DNA of 47,529 nucleotides. Origin: an uncultured Lachnospiraceae bacterium. GTDB taxonomy: Bacteria; Bacillota; Clostridia; Lachnospirales; Lachnospiraceae. Positions 25,109 through 33,795 of the stretch are shown one piece after another (position 1 is the stretch's first letter; every line of letters begins with the position of its first letter). The notes under the pieces are model-generated. The model saw nothing but the letters and a program-made list of their open reading frames with translations. It was not told the origin of the DNA and did not search any database. A program made the position numbers and the translations under genes. The DNA lies in NCBI GenBank assembly GCA_910586645.1, contig CAJUIS010000009.1, positions 35,307 to 82,835 of the forward strand, read 5' to 3'.

Positions 25109-26197
25109 ATGATAAAGATTGATATTATTTCCGGATTCTTGGGAGCCGGGAAGACAACGTTTATTAAAAAAATGCTGAATGAGGCGTTTACAGGCGAAAA
25201 GATCGCGCTGATAGAGAACGAGTTTGGGGAAGTTGGGATTGACGGCGGGTTTTTAAAAGATTCCGGCATCAATATTACGGAGATGAACTCCGGCTGCATC
25301 TGCTGTTCTTTAGTGGGCGATTTCGGGAAGAACCTGCATGAGGTGATTGCGGCGTATCATCCGGACCGCATTCTGATTGAGCCGTCCGGCGTAGGAAAAT
25401 TATCAGACGTGATGAAGTCTGTGATTGATCTTGAAAAAGAGCAGGATGTGAAGTTAAATGCTCTGGTTACGGTTGTCAATGCGAAAAAAGCGTCAAAACA
25501 GATGAAGGCGTTTGGAGAATTCTTTAATAACCAGATTGAATTTGCAACGACAATCGTACTGAGCAGAACGCAGAATGTTACGACGGAACAGTTGGAGCTG
25601 TGCGTCGGACAGATGCAGGAGCTGAATCCAAAAGCGTCTGTAATTACGACCCCATGGGAGAAAATTTCCGGCGGACAGATGTTAAAAGTTATGGAAGGGC
25701 AGGATTTGCTGGAGATGAAAGCGCTTGCGGAAGATGCGCATAAAAGGGAAGCGGAGCCGCATACGCATCATCATGGAGACGGAGATTCTGACGGATGCGA
25801 ACATCATCACGAGGGTTTAGATCATGACGGATGCGAACATCATCACGAGGGTTTAGATCATGACGGATGCGAACATCATCACGATGCGCATGACGGCCAC
25901 GGGCATCATCACCATGCGGATGACATATTTACAAGCTGGGGGAAAGAAACGCCGCATAAATTTACAAGAGCGGAGATCGAGACGGCAGTAAAAGCACTGG
26001 CGGAAAGCGATGCTTACGGTACCGTTCTGCGTGCCAAGGGAATGGTGGAAAACACAGAAGGCGGATGGATTTATTTTGATATGACGCCGGGAGAATATGA
26101 AATCCGGGAGGGAGATCCGGACTATACCGGGCGTCTCTGCGTCATTGGAACCGATCTCAAAGAGCATGGATTAAAAGAGCTGTTCGGGATTGCTTAG
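25109..26197 (+). CDS. CobW/ZNG-family metallochaperone GTPase with His-rich loop
   Basis: This 362-aa G3E GTPase carries Walker A GFLGAGKTT and the metal-binding CxCC in SGCICCSLVGDFG, which define CobW-type metallochaperones. A histidine-rich stretch (about 215-270) contains three copies of a DGCEHHHE motif and could store or sense zinc or another metal. The C-terminal CobW domain follows. Family members deliver zinc, cobalt or nickel to client enzymes. The next gene, also CobW-like, starts 10 bp downstream, so the two form an operon under the promoter at 25034. I see no convincing Zur-type operator. Confidence 0.9.
   Translation: MIKIDIISGFLGAGKTTFIKKMLNEAFTGEKIALIENEFGEVGIDGGFLKDSGINITEMNSGCICCSLVGDFGKNLHEVIAAYHPDRILIEPSGVGKLSDVMKSVIDLEKEQDVKLNALVTVVNAKKASKQMKAFGEFFNNQIEFATTIVLSRTQNVTTEQLELCVGQMQELNPKASVITTPWEKISGGQMLKVMEGQDLLEMKALAEDAHKREAEPHTHHHGDGDSDGCEHHHEGLDHDGCEHHHEGLDHDGCEHHHDAHDGHGHHHHADDIFTSWGKETPHKFTRAEIETAVKALAESDAYGTVLRAKGMVENTEGGWIYFDMTPGEYEIREGDPDYTGRLCVIGTDLKEHGLKELFGIA
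25790..25884 (+). repeat. In-frame 36-bp tandem repeats encoding His-rich segments
   Basis: Two identical 36-bp units (25790-25825, 25826-25861) and a partial third (25862-25884) lie within the first CobW gene. Each encodes 12 residues including CEHHH. Identity at the DNA level suggests recent expansion, and copy number may vary between strains. Confidence 0.9.
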
Positions 26198-26206
26198 GAG
26201 GAATAT

Positions 26207-27148
26207 ATGGAAGAGATACCAGTATATTTATTTACGGGGTTTATGGACAGCGGAAAGACGACGTTAATCCGCCAGACGCTGTTAAAGGATCGTTTTGGCG
26301 ACGGGGCAAAGACGCTTCTTATCGTCTGTGAGGACGGAGATGAAGAATATGATGAAGAGGAAATGAAAGCGGCCGGCGTTCGGATGCTTATGCTTGAAAA
26401 AGAGGAAGACTTTACGGAAACGCTGCTTAAGAATATCAATCTCCAATATCTGCCGGAACAGGTTTTTATTGAATACAACGGAACATGGGGCATGGATACG
26501 CTTCTTGAGACGGCGCTTCCGGACGGCTGGGTTATTGTACAGTCTCTGGCGACGGCGGACGCTTCCACATTTGATATGTATTTAAGCAATATGCGGGCTA
26601 TGATTTTGGAACAGCTTTTTAAAGCGGACGTCGTTATTTTTAACCGCTGCTCCGACGATACGCCGAAAGGAAAATTCCGGCGCGCCGTAAAGGCGGTAAA
26701 CCGTCCGGCTCAGATTGTTTATGAGCGTAAAGACGGGGAAATTGACGAGACGGAAGAAGAGCTTCCGTTTGATCTAAATCAGGACGTTATTGAGATTACG
26801 GATTTTGATTATGCGATCTGGTATATGGACGTGCAGGAAAATTATAAAAAATACGAGGGCAAAAAAGTAGAATTTACGGCGCTTGTTTATAATCCGGATA
26901 AGATGAAAAAAGGCGTTATGGTTCCGGGGCGGTTTGCCATGACCTGCTGCATAGAAGACGTCTCTTTTCTGGGATTAAAGTGCAGATATCCGGATTCAAA
27001 GAGCATTCCCCACAAATCCTGGATTCATATCACGGCGCAGATCCGTGTGGAATTTGCGATGGAATATAAAGGCAAGGGCCCGGTGCTGTATCCTGTCAGT
27101 GTAGAACCTGCAGAAAAGCCGGAAGAAGAGCTGGTGTATTTTTCATAG
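26207..27148 (+). CDS. CobW-like GTPase lacking the CxCC motif, with a C-terminal DUF1980-like domain
   Basis: The 313-aa protein has Walker A in GFMDSGKTTL and a CobW-like G domain through about residue 190. The CxCC metal site expected about 50-60 residues in is absent; VRMLMLEKEEDFT lies there instead. A second domain (about 215-300) resembles the TIGR03943/DUF1980 family linked to metal permeases, with GRFAMTCCIEDVSFLG offering two cysteines. AGGAGG precedes the start. Being paired with a complete CobW protein suggests joint metal handling, with this member perhaps acting as a regulatory or membrane-linked partner. The assignment of the second domain is from memory of the family. Confidence 0.8.
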   Translation: MEEIPVYLFTGFMDSGKTTLIRQTLLKDRFGDGAKTLLIVCEDGDEEYDEEEMKAAGVRMLMLEKEEDFTETLLKNINLQYLPEQVFIEYNGTWGMDTLLETALPDGWVIVQSLATADASTFDMYLSNMRAMILEQLFKADVVIFNRCSDDTPKGKFRRAVKAVNRPAQIVYERKDGEIDETEEELPFDLNQDVIEITDFDYAIWYMDVQENYKKYEGKKVEFTALVYNPDKMKKGVMVPGRFAMTCCIEDVSFLGLKCRYPDSKSIPHKSWIHITAQIRVEFAMEYKGKGPVLYPVSVEPAEKPEEELVYFS

Positions 27149-27208
27149 AAACGGCGCATTCTTTGCGGAAAGGGATGAAAACCAGAAGGGCAGTTCAGAA
27201 TGATGGAT

Positions 27209-27240
27209 ACGGGAGCCGTATACGGTTCCCGTAATATTTT
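27209..27240 (+). terminator. Intrinsic terminator after the CobW pair
   Basis: ACGGGAGCCG and CGGTTCCCGT (27209-27232) form a 10-bp stem with one G-T pair and a TATA loop, followed by an AATATTTTCTTT tail. Confidence 0.7.
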
Positions 27241-27356
27241 CTTTCGATTTTTTTAATAAATAATTCCAAAATCTGACACTGATTTTTCAAATAGATTGTG
27301 TTATACTGTAAAAGCAGTTTTGTTCAAAAGAAGATGTCAGCAGGAAAGGGGAAGAG

Positions 27357-28988
27357 ATGAAATATATACGGGAAAAAAATGGAAAACGTGAAATTGTGGA
27401 AAGAAGAAAGCACAGCCGGGCATTTGTTATGCAGGCGGTTTTAAAATGGATATTATGTATTGGAATACTGCTGCTGGCAGTGTTGTTGTTCCGATTTTTA
27501 GATAAAAAATTAAATGACGGGAAGATTGTAGATAAATTGCTGAACAGTTCTGAAGAGGCTTCGCCGCAGGGCGCGACGGCCAAGGACGCGGCAGGTTCTG
27601 TGGAAGAGACAGAGGAGGAAGGGCCTGTTTTAAGCGTATGCCTGGATCCGGGACACGGAGGCATGGATCCCGGATGCGATTATGAAGGAAGAAAAGAATC
27701 GGATGATAACTGGAAGCTTGGGCAGGCCGTGAAGGAAGAAATGGAAAAAGCCGGAATCGAAGTGATTCTGACAAGGCAGGATAACGATACAAAAGTATTC
27801 TTAAAAGACCGGGTTGCAATTGCAAATGCGTCAGGCGCCGACTATTTTATTTCTCTTCACCGCAACAAAGGCGATGGATATGGAGTCGAGACATGGATGA
27901 CTGCAAATGCGGGAAAAGCGACGGATACGCTTACGAAGAACGTGCATAATGCGATTGCAGGCGTGGGCGTACAGCGTGACCGGGGCATAAAGACAGGGAC
28001 GGAGACGGGCGAAGGATCGGATTATTATGTAATCGGCAATACGACGATGCCGGCCTGCCTGATTGAGTTTGGATTTATTAACTCCGCTGAAGATAACCGT
28101 CTTTTTGATGAAAATCTGTCCGCTTATGCCAAAGCGATTACGTCGGCGGTGCAGAATACGTACAACGAACTGGGAGACACGGATAATTTGTCAGACGAAG
28201 AGGGAGACGGGGGAGAACAGGATACGGAAAAAAATCTTTCCCGCGGTATGAGGATGGACTATCCGAAAATTGACAATGTGAGCGCATTAAGCGGCGAGAC
28301 GCTTGACTGGGGGCAGGGCGGAGACACAGACGAATATAACCGTCCGGCCGGATGTCTGAGTTATCAGGAGAAATATAAGGCTTATACGGCGGATTTCATT
28401 ATTCCGAATACAGAAAAAAAGATATATCTTACGCTGGACGAGGGATATGAATACGGCTGTACGCCATCCATTTTACAGACGTTAAAAGAGAAAAACGTGA
28501 AAGCGGTGTTTTTTGTAACGAAGCCCTATGCTGAAAAAGATCCGGAGCTGGTGCGCCAGATTATTGCGGACGGACATATTCTGGGAAATCATTCCGTAAC
28601 GCATCCTGCAAAGGGCCTGCCAAGCCAGTCGGTGGAAGAGCAGACGCAGGAGGTTATGGGACTGCATGAGTATATCAAGCAGAATTATGATTATGATATG
28701 TTTTTGTTCCGGTTTCCGGCGGGTAAATTCAGTGAACAGTCGCTGGCCGTGCTGAATAACTGCGGATACCGCAGCGTGTTCTGGAGTTTTGCATACCTGG
28801 ACTATGACGTCAATAACCAGCCGGATGAAGCGGAATCTTTGCAGAAGATGATAGATAAGCTGCATCCCGGCGCAATCTATCTCCTGCATGCGGAATCCTG
28901 GACGAATACAAACGTGCTGGGGCAGTTTATTGATAAGGCGAGAGAAGCCGGGTATGAGTTTGCTCTTTACACAGAGTCAATGAACTGA
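27357..28988 (+). CDS. Membrane-anchored N-acetylmuramoyl-L-alanine amidase fused to PdaA-like polysaccharide deacetylase
   Basis: This 543-aa protein joins two peptidoglycan enzymes. A membrane helix lies at 25-47. An Amidase_3 domain (about 92-270) shows the zinc ligands in DPGHGG, the glutamate in GRKESDDNW, ISLHRN, and the catalytic glutamate in CLIEFGF. A NodB-type deacetylase (about 350-543) shows LTLDEGYEYG, the HSVTH zinc pair, FRFPAGKFSE and AIYLLHAES, the arrangement of Bacillus PdaA (which has LTFDNGYE). In Bacillus, CwlD amidase and PdaA together make muramic-lactam in spore cortex, and here both would be in one chain. The cortex role is inferred from that analogy. The ATG at 27357 follows GGAAAGGGGAAGAG. 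Confidence 0.9.
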   Translation: MKYIREKNGKREIVERRKHSRAFVMQAVLKWILCIGILLLAVLLFRFLDKKLNDGKIVDKLLNSSEEASPQGATAKDAAGSVEETEEEGPVLSVCLDPGHGGMDPGCDYEGRKESDDNWKLGQAVKEEMEKAGIEVILTRQDNDTKVFLKDRVAIANASGADYFISLHRNKGDGYGVETWMTANAGKATDTLTKNVHNAIAGVGVQRDRGIKTGTETGEGSDYYVIGNTTMPACLIEFGFINSAEDNRLFDENLSAYAKAITSAVQNTYNELGDTDNLSDEEGDGGEQDTEKNLSRGMRMDYPKIDNVSALSGETLDWGQGGDTDEYNRPAGCLSYQEKYKAYTADFIIPNTEKKIYLTLDEGYEYGCTPSILQTLKEKNVKAVFFVTKPYAEKDPELVRQIIADGHILGNHSVTHPAKGLPSQSVEEQTQEVMGLHEYIKQNYDYDMFLFRFPAGKFSEQSLAVLNNCGYRSVFWSFAYLDYDVNNQPDEAESLQKMIDKLHPGAIYLLHAESWTNTNVLGQFIDKAREAGYEFALYTESMN

Positions 28989-28997
28989 AATTACAGA

Positions 28998-29056
28998 TTG
29001 AATTTTAAAAGAGAATCTAGTATGATATTTAAGACGGTGCTTTTACCGTCTTAAAT
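28998..29056 (+). promoter_or_regulatory. Sigma-A promoter and 12-bp palindrome upstream of nfnAB
   Basis: TTGAAT (28998-29003) and TATGAT (29021-29026) are 17 bp apart. Directly after the -10 box, ATTTAAGACGGT and ACCGTCTTAAAT (29027-29038, 29045-29056) form a perfect 12-bp inverted repeat with a 6-base loop over the expected start of transcription. It could be an operator or a 5' stem-loop; no run of T follows. Confidence 0.65.
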
Positions 29057-29094
29057 CACGTAAGGGAAGATAAGTTGAGTTGAGGAGGATAAGA

Positions 29095-29982
29095 ATGTAT
29101 CCAATCGTAAAAAAAGAAAAATTGGCGGATAAGATTTTTCTGATGGATGTCAAGGCGCCAAGAGTGGCAAAGACCTGTGAGCCGGGTCAGTTTGTAATTG
29201 TAAAAATGGATGAAGAAGGAGAGCGTATTCCGCTTACAATCTGTGATTACGACAGGGCGGAGGGGACGATTACGATTGTCTTTCAGACTGTGGGCGCGTC
29301 AACGGAGCGAATGCAGTATTTGAACGAGGGAGACGCATTTTTGGATTTTGTGGGGCCGCTTGGCTGTGCATCGGAACTTGTAGATATGGATACAGAAGAA
29401 CTGAAGAAGAAGAAAATCGTATTTATTGCGGGCGGCGTGGGAACTGCGCCTGTATATCCCCAGGTGAAGTGGCTCCATGAGCATGGCATAGACTGTGACG
29501 TTATTATGGGTTCGAGGACGAAGGATCTGCTGTTTTTTACAGATAAAATGGAGAAAGTGGCGTCAAATCTTTATGTGACGACGGACGACGGCAGTTATGG
29601 ATTTCACGGGATGGGGACGGATCAGCTTCAGGCGCTCGTCGATGCGGGACATACATATAACCACTGTGTAGCCATTGGGCCGATGATTATGATGAAATTT
29701 GTCTGCCTTTTGACAAAAAAACTGGAAATACCGACAATCGTATCCATGAATCCCATCATGGTGGATGGGACGGGAATGTGCGGCGCATGCCGTCTGACCG
29801 TAGGGGATGAAGTAAAATTTGCCTGTGTGGACGGCCCGGAATTTGACGGGCATCTGGTAGACTTCGATCAGGCGATGAAGCGCCAGCAGCTATATAAAAC
29901 AGAAGAAGGAAGGGCTATGTTAAAGCTTAAAGAAGGCGATACGCACCATGGCGGCTGCGGACATTGCGGAGGTGGAGAATAA
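29095..29982 (+). CDS. nfnA: NfnA-type flavoprotein, small subunit of NADH-dependent ferredoxin:NADP oxidoreductase
   Basis: The 295-aa protein has the FAD/NAD-binding layout of the ferredoxin-NADP reductase family: PLTICDY near the flavin, FIAGGVGTAPVYPQVKWL for NAD, and a [2Fe-2S] cysteine cluster in GTGMCGACRLTVGDEVKFAC. With NfnB it bifurcates electrons between NADPH, NADH and ferredoxin. The start at 29095 follows GAGGAGG; the frame from 29080 has no better site. The next gene overlaps the stop by one base. A cysteine/glycine-rich tail (HHGGCGHCGGGE) is extra. Related proteins serve other partners (GltA-like subunits), so the exact redox partners are inferred. Confidence 0.88.
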   Translation: MYPIVKKEKLADKIFLMDVKAPRVAKTCEPGQFVIVKMDEEGERIPLTICDYDRAEGTITIVFQTVGASTERMQYLNEGDAFLDFVGPLGCASELVDMDTEELKKKKIVFIAGGVGTAPVYPQVKWLHEHGIDCDVIMGSRTKDLLFFTDKMEKVASNLYVTTDDGSYGFHGMGTDQLQALVDAGHTYNHCVAIGPMIMMKFVCLLTKKLEIPTIVSMNPIMVDGTGMCGACRLTVGDEVKFACVDGPEFDGHLVDFDQAMKRQQLYKTEEGRAMLKLKEGDTHHGGCGHCGGGE

Positions 29983-31367
29983 TGGATGTATGGAAGAAAG
30001 TACCGGTAAGAGAACAGGAGCCGGAGGTTCGTGCAAAAAACTTTGAGGAAGTCTGTCTGGGATATAACGAAGCGGAAGCGGCAGAGGAGGCCGAAAGATG
30101 CTTAAACTGCAAAAATGCACAGTGTGTGAAAGGCTGTCCGGTGGCGATTGACATCCCGGGATTTATATCGGAGATTAAAGAGAAGAATTTTGAAAAGGCA
30201 TATGAAACATTAAGCGCATCTTCCGCGCTTCCGGCGGTCTGCGGGCGCGTATGTCCGCAGGAGAGCCAGTGTGAGGGAAAATGCATCCGTGGCGTCAAAG
30301 GAGAACCTGTTTCCATCGGAAAACTGGAGCGTTTTACGGCTGACTGGGCAAGGGAAAAAGGCATTGTGCCGAAATCGGATCAGGAAAAGAACGGCCGCAA
30401 GGTAGCGGTGATTGGTTCCGGCCCTGCAGGGCTTACCTGTGCGGGAGATCTTGCGAGAATGGGGTATGACGTGACGATTTTTGAAGCGCTGCACGAGCCG
30501 GGCGGCGTATTGATTTACGGCATACCGGAATTTCGTCTGCCAAAAGAGGACGTCGTTGCAAAAGAGGTTGAGAATGTAAAAGCGCTTGGCGTTAAAATAG
30601 AGACGAATGTAGTCATTGGCAAAGCGACGACGATTGACGATTTGATGGAAGAAGAAGGATTTGAGGCCGTGTTTATCGGTTCGGGAGCGGGACTTCCAAG
30701 GTTTATGGGAATTCCTGGCGAACAGGCTAACGGCGTATTTTCCGCAAATGAATTTTTGACAAGAAATAATCTGATGAAGGCGTTCCGGGAAGAATACGAT
30801 ACGCCGATTATGAAGGGAAAGAAAGTGGCTGTCGTGGGCGGCGGCAATGTGGCAATGGACGCTGCAAGGACGGCTTTGCGTCTCGGAGCCGAAGTGCATA
30901 TCGTATACCGCAGAAGCGAAGCGGAGCTTCCGGCCAGAGTGGAGGAAGTGCATCACGCCAAGGAAGAGGGGATTATCTTTAACCTTCTGACGAATCCGAC
31001 AGAGATTTTGGTCGATGAAAACGGCTGGGTGAAAGGCATGACGTGCATTCGGATGGAGCTTGGCGAGCCGGACGAATCGGGCAGGAGATCTCCGGTGGAG
31101 GTGGAAGGCTCCGAGTTTGAGATAGAACTGGATACGGTGATTATGTCGCTTGGCACATCTCCGAATCCCCTGATTTCTTCCACGACGGACGGCCTTGCCA
31201 TTAACCGCAGGAAGTGTATCGTTGCACAGGAAGAAAACGGCGCGACGTCAAAACCAGGCGTATTTGCCGGAGGCGACGCTGTTACGGGAGCGGCGACCGT
31301 GATTCTTGCCATGGGAGCGGGAAAAGCGGCGGCAAAGGGAATTGATGAATATTTATCCGGGAAATAA
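29982..31367 (+). CDS. nfnB: NfnB-type large subunit (glutamate synthase small-subunit-like flavoprotein)
   Basis: This 461-aa FAD protein binds two [4Fe-4S] clusters in its N-terminal region (CLNCKNAQCVKGCPV and CGRVCPQESQCEGKC). Two Rossmann sites follow, VAVIGSGPAGLTCAG and VAVVGGGNVAMDAA. It matches NfnB, also annotated as NADPH-dependent glutamate synthase. The start at 29982 shares its A with the nfnA stop (TAATG), and GGAGGTGGAG lies just upstream. Pairing with nfnA favours the bifurcating enzyme over glutamate synthase. The complex would balance NADPH and ferredoxin in an anaerobic fermenter. Confidence 0.9.
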   Translation: MDVWKKVPVREQEPEVRAKNFEEVCLGYNEAEAAEEAERCLNCKNAQCVKGCPVAIDIPGFISEIKEKNFEKAYETLSASSALPAVCGRVCPQESQCEGKCIRGVKGEPVSIGKLERFTADWAREKGIVPKSDQEKNGRKVAVIGSGPAGLTCAGDLARMGYDVTIFEALHEPGGVLIYGIPEFRLPKEDVVAKEVENVKALGVKIETNVVIGKATTIDDLMEEEGFEAVFIGSGAGLPRFMGIPGEQANGVFSANEFLTRNNLMKAFREEYDTPIMKGKKVAVVGGGNVAMDAARTALRLGAEVHIVYRRSEAELPARVEEVHHAKEEGIIFNLLTNPTEILVDENGWVKGMTCIRMELGEPDESGRRSPVEVEGSEFEIELDTVIMSLGTSPNPLISSTTDGLAINRRKCIVAQEENGATSKPGVFAGGDAVTGAATVILAMGAGKAAAKGIDEYLSGK

Positions 31368-31370
31368 AAG

Positions 31371-31402
31371 AAAAACCTGGCGGAAAATTCCGCCAGGTTT
31401 TT
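31371..31402. terminator. Bidirectional terminator between nfnB and the recombinase operon
   Basis: AAACCTGGCGGAA and TTCCGCCAGGTTT form a perfect stem with a 2-base loop, with T-rich tails both ways. It ends nfnAB on the plus strand and the opposing ParB-like gene, which stops at 31448. Confidence 0.92.
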
Positions 31403-31447
31403 GTGAGTTTTTTTGTGATAAAACAAAAAGGTAGTTTGCCATGTTTT

Positions 31448-32293
31448 CTAAATATCATTGGCAGTCAGCGCGTTTCTTGCCCGCGCGCCTTTTGGGGAAT
31501 AGAGTTTTGAAATCTGTAAGGAACCTTTCTGGTTCTTCTTGTTGTAGAGAAGCAGCATGGCTTCTGAAAAGCCAAGGGAACCGTTGCGCCGTTCTCTTGC
31601 TGTTCTGGCGATTTCTTTTACGGAACAGCGTTCCAGTTTTTCCTTGAATACATCGTCTTTTATTTCATCCTGATAACAGTGGAGGAGCCGCGCTGTGCCG
31701 CTTAGCATATTGGAAGAAAAAGACTGCGCAGCGCCTTCCCAGGCGCCTGTAATCAGGCGGAGCGTCCGGTCGAGGCAGTGAAAGCCGTATTTTTCATAGA
31801 TGCGTTCCAGTGTGGCGACGGCGCAGATAGTTCCGGGACGCAGGTTGCCGGAGATGTGAAGGCCGTAGGATTCCACGAGATCCCGGATGAGAAGCTGCAT
31901 ATCGTTTCCGGCTTCGATATTAGCCATAAAAATTTCGTAGGGAACCAGTGACTTTGTATATTTCATCTGGTTTGCGAAAATATCGGCTTCCTGGCAGTAT
32001 TGCAGATTTTCATAAATCATGCACCATACCGGAGTCTCTCTGGTGCCGGAGACAAGGGCGATAATTTCGATCGTGTGCTGGCCGTTAAAAACGTAATTGA
32101 CGCCGTTTCTGCGGCTGACTTTGACAGGGTTAATCTGGCAGATGTCAAAATGCCTGGCCGCGTTTTGGACGTGCTTTTCCGATAAATTGCGCTGATAGTC
32201 CTGATTGGAAACAAGATTTTTAATCGGAATCAGTTCAAAAGAGACAGGCGGGACAAAAGCGTCAAATGTTGTTTCAAGATTTGTTTCATGCAT
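31448..32293 (-). CDS. ParB N-terminal-like (DUF6551-type) protein, last gene of the recombinase operon
   Basis: The 281-aa protein has a ParB/sulfiredoxin-like N-terminal domain (about 15-110), with LIPIKNLVSNQDYQRNLSE and the NGQHT box that corresponds to the ParB GxH/R region. The rest is mostly helical and resembles DUF6551-type proteins of phages and mobile elements. ParB proteins bind CTP and load on DNA. The start at 32293 lies after AAGGAG and overlaps the upstream gene stop by 8 bp. It is the last gene of a four-gene minus-strand operon that starts with a serine recombinase. A nuclease or CTPase role is inferred; catalytic residues are not proven. Confidence 0.72.
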   Translation of the reverse strand: MHETNLETTFDAFVPPVSFELIPIKNLVSNQDYQRNLSEKHVQNAARHFDICQINPVKVSRRNGVNYVFNGQHTIEIIALVSGTRETPVWCMIYENLQYCQEADIFANQMKYTKSLVPYEIFMANIEAGNDMQLLIRDLVESYGLHISGNLRPGTICAVATLERIYEKYGFHCLDRTLRLITGAWEGAAQSFSSNMLSGTARLLHCYQDEIKDDVFKEKLERCSVKEIARTARERRNGSLGFSEAMLLLYNKKNQKGSLQISKLYSPKGARARNALTANDI

Positions 32294-33239
32294 GTTGTTT
32301 CTCCTTAATTTTCTTTTGGACGCAGTGTATCTGCTGTTCCAATAAATGAAGCTGACGTGAAAGGCTTTCAAGGGCCAAAGGAGACGCTTTACAGAATCCG
32401 TTTCCGGACAGCGGCCGGTTCATTGCGTTGATCCACATGGGAATCGTCAGAGTCAGGCTGGAAATTTCTGCATTTGGATCGTAAGGCGGCATCTTTTTTA
32501 TGTCAGGCTGGTTTTTCCCCGGATTTTTCCGGAAGCTTTGGCAGGCAGTGAGAGACTGGCATTTTTCTTTGGAACGCAATAAGGCGGGATTGTTTTCTTC
32601 TGTGATTTTTTTGCGGATCAGAAGAATTTCCTCCGAAGAAAATCCGGACAGTTTTCGTGTGTCTTTGCAGGAGATGCGAAACTGATCCGTCAGAAGCTCT
32701 TTTGCAAGCCCAGGCGCTTTCCGGTCGATTTCATCGATGGAAGACGCATAGGTTCCATACATATAGACGGTGACAGGACTGATCGGAAAGACGTCTTTCA
32801 GCAGGTTTGCAGTGTGAATGCGGCTGGAATTTCTCCCTGTGCAGGGATCTTTCGGATAATCGTCAGGGATTTCCAGGTGCGATCGTTCGGCGAGAGTTTT
32901 TTTCTCGGAGTCGTATAAGCGGCCGATGCAGTAGCGCATCTGCTTTTTGGAAAGCGTCTGTGTTTTTATGGACTCCAGGCAAATCCATGCAGTAATTTTG
33001 GTGCGGGACAAATCGTTTTTTTCCGTTATGGAAAACGGAAGGTGAAAGGCGCGGCAGATCTTGTATTCCGTCAGGCCCTTAATGATTCGGCGGTTCCAGG
33101 TGAAAATGTTTGGCGGCGTTTTGCTGTGCAGGATCCGTTGTTCCAGAGCTTTATATTCCTGTCCGGAGAAAAGCGGCAGTATCTTTTCAAAGTCAGAATC
33201 CAGAATCAGATTTTTTAGAGACAGATGGTTCACAGGCAT
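32286..33239 (-). CDS. Second ParB-like protein of the recombinase operon (317 aa)
   Basis: Residues about 20-130 read like the ParB-type domain found in 'plasmid partitioning' and nuclease-like families: EYKALEQRILHSK, then a NRRIIKGLTEYKICRAFHLPF stretch that matches the usual DGHNRYEICKKHNIPF pattern, then a TLSKKQMRYCIGRLYD helix. The central Gly-His-Asn-Arg motif is replaced by Lys-Gly-Leu-Thr, so the usual nucleotide-binding site may be inactive. The remainder is basic and proline-rich with a C-terminal coiled-coil-like helix (LSRQLHLLEQQIHCVQKKI). AAAGGAG precedes the ATG at 33239. It overlaps the upstream gene by 47 bp and the downstream gene by 8 bp. Confidence 0.6.
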   Translation of the reverse strand: MPVNHLSLKNLILDSDFEKILPLFSGQEYKALEQRILHSKTPPNIFTWNRRIIKGLTEYKICRAFHLPFSITEKNDLSRTKITAWICLESIKTQTLSKKQMRYCIGRLYDSEKKTLAERSHLEIPDDYPKDPCTGRNSSRIHTANLLKDVFPISPVTVYMYGTYASSIDEIDRKAPGLAKELLTDQFRISCKDTRKLSGFSSEEILLIRKKITEENNPALLRSKEKCQSLTACQSFRKNPGKNQPDIKKMPPYDPNAEISSLTLTIPMWINAMNRPLSGNGFCKASPLALESLSRQLHLLEQQIHCVQKKIKEKQHA

Positions 33240-33795
33240 TTTTCGCTCCTTTCTTTTCCGGTTCAAAGACGGCGTATTTATCAAATATGCTGATTTGCAT
33301 AACGCGTTTATGTTCTTTTTCGGGAATGCCAAACTGCTTTGCCCAGTCTGCCGGATATAAGGGGGTTTTTATATCAGGCTGGTATATTTCGGGAGAGTTT
33401 AAGTCAAAGACAAAAAGATGTTCATCGTTTGCCTGAATGAATTTTCCCAGAAATCTGTAGCGTAAGTTTGGATCCCAGTTCATAAGCGTCATAATTTTGG
33501 CGAAAAATATGGGACAGGTGATTTTTTTTGGCGTATGCCCAAATGAACCCTGACGCCAGCGGAAAGAATCTTTTTTTCTCTCCGGGCAGGGCCTTATGGC
33601 CAGAATTTTTTCTTCCGGGCTGACGAGAAGCTGTATGTAGTCATAGTTTGGCAGTTTTTTCAGGCAGGCGGCATTTACGTATGCTTTGCAGTTGCAAAGA
33701 GTGAAAGACGGTTCTAAGGTATGGGAGAAAAATTCTCCTCTGACCACCTGGAAATTTTCAGACAGATTTGATTCATCGGATGGATTTATGTTCAT
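33193..33795 (-). CDS. Stand-alone paralogue of the recombinase C-terminal domain (200 aa)
   Basis: No named family was recognised. Residues 15-165 match the C-terminal domain of the upstream recombinase: FQVVRGEFF with FEVARAQFF, YIQLLVSP with FIKLLVHP, NWDPNLRYRFLGKF with AWNPDYNYRILGFK, and YPADWAKQFG with YPKDWAGSFG. The protein is a single copy of that domain with a basic tail. A strong AGGAGG lies 8 bases before the ATG at 33795. It overlaps the recombinase end by 23 bp and the next gene by 47 bp. Its presence as an independent subunit suggests that the recombinase and this protein form a mixed complex or bind related DNA sites, which is inference. Confidence 0.8.
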   Translation of the reverse strand: MNINPSDESNLSENFQVVRGEFFSHTLEPSFTLCNCKAYVNAACLKKLPNYDYIQLLVSPEEKILAIRPCPERKKDSFRWRQGSFGHTPKKITCPIFFAKIMTLMNWDPNLRYRFLGKFIQANDEHLFVFDLNSPEIYQPDIKTPLYPADWAKQFGIPEKEHKRVMQISIFDKYAVFEPEKKGAKNACEPSVSKKSDSGF

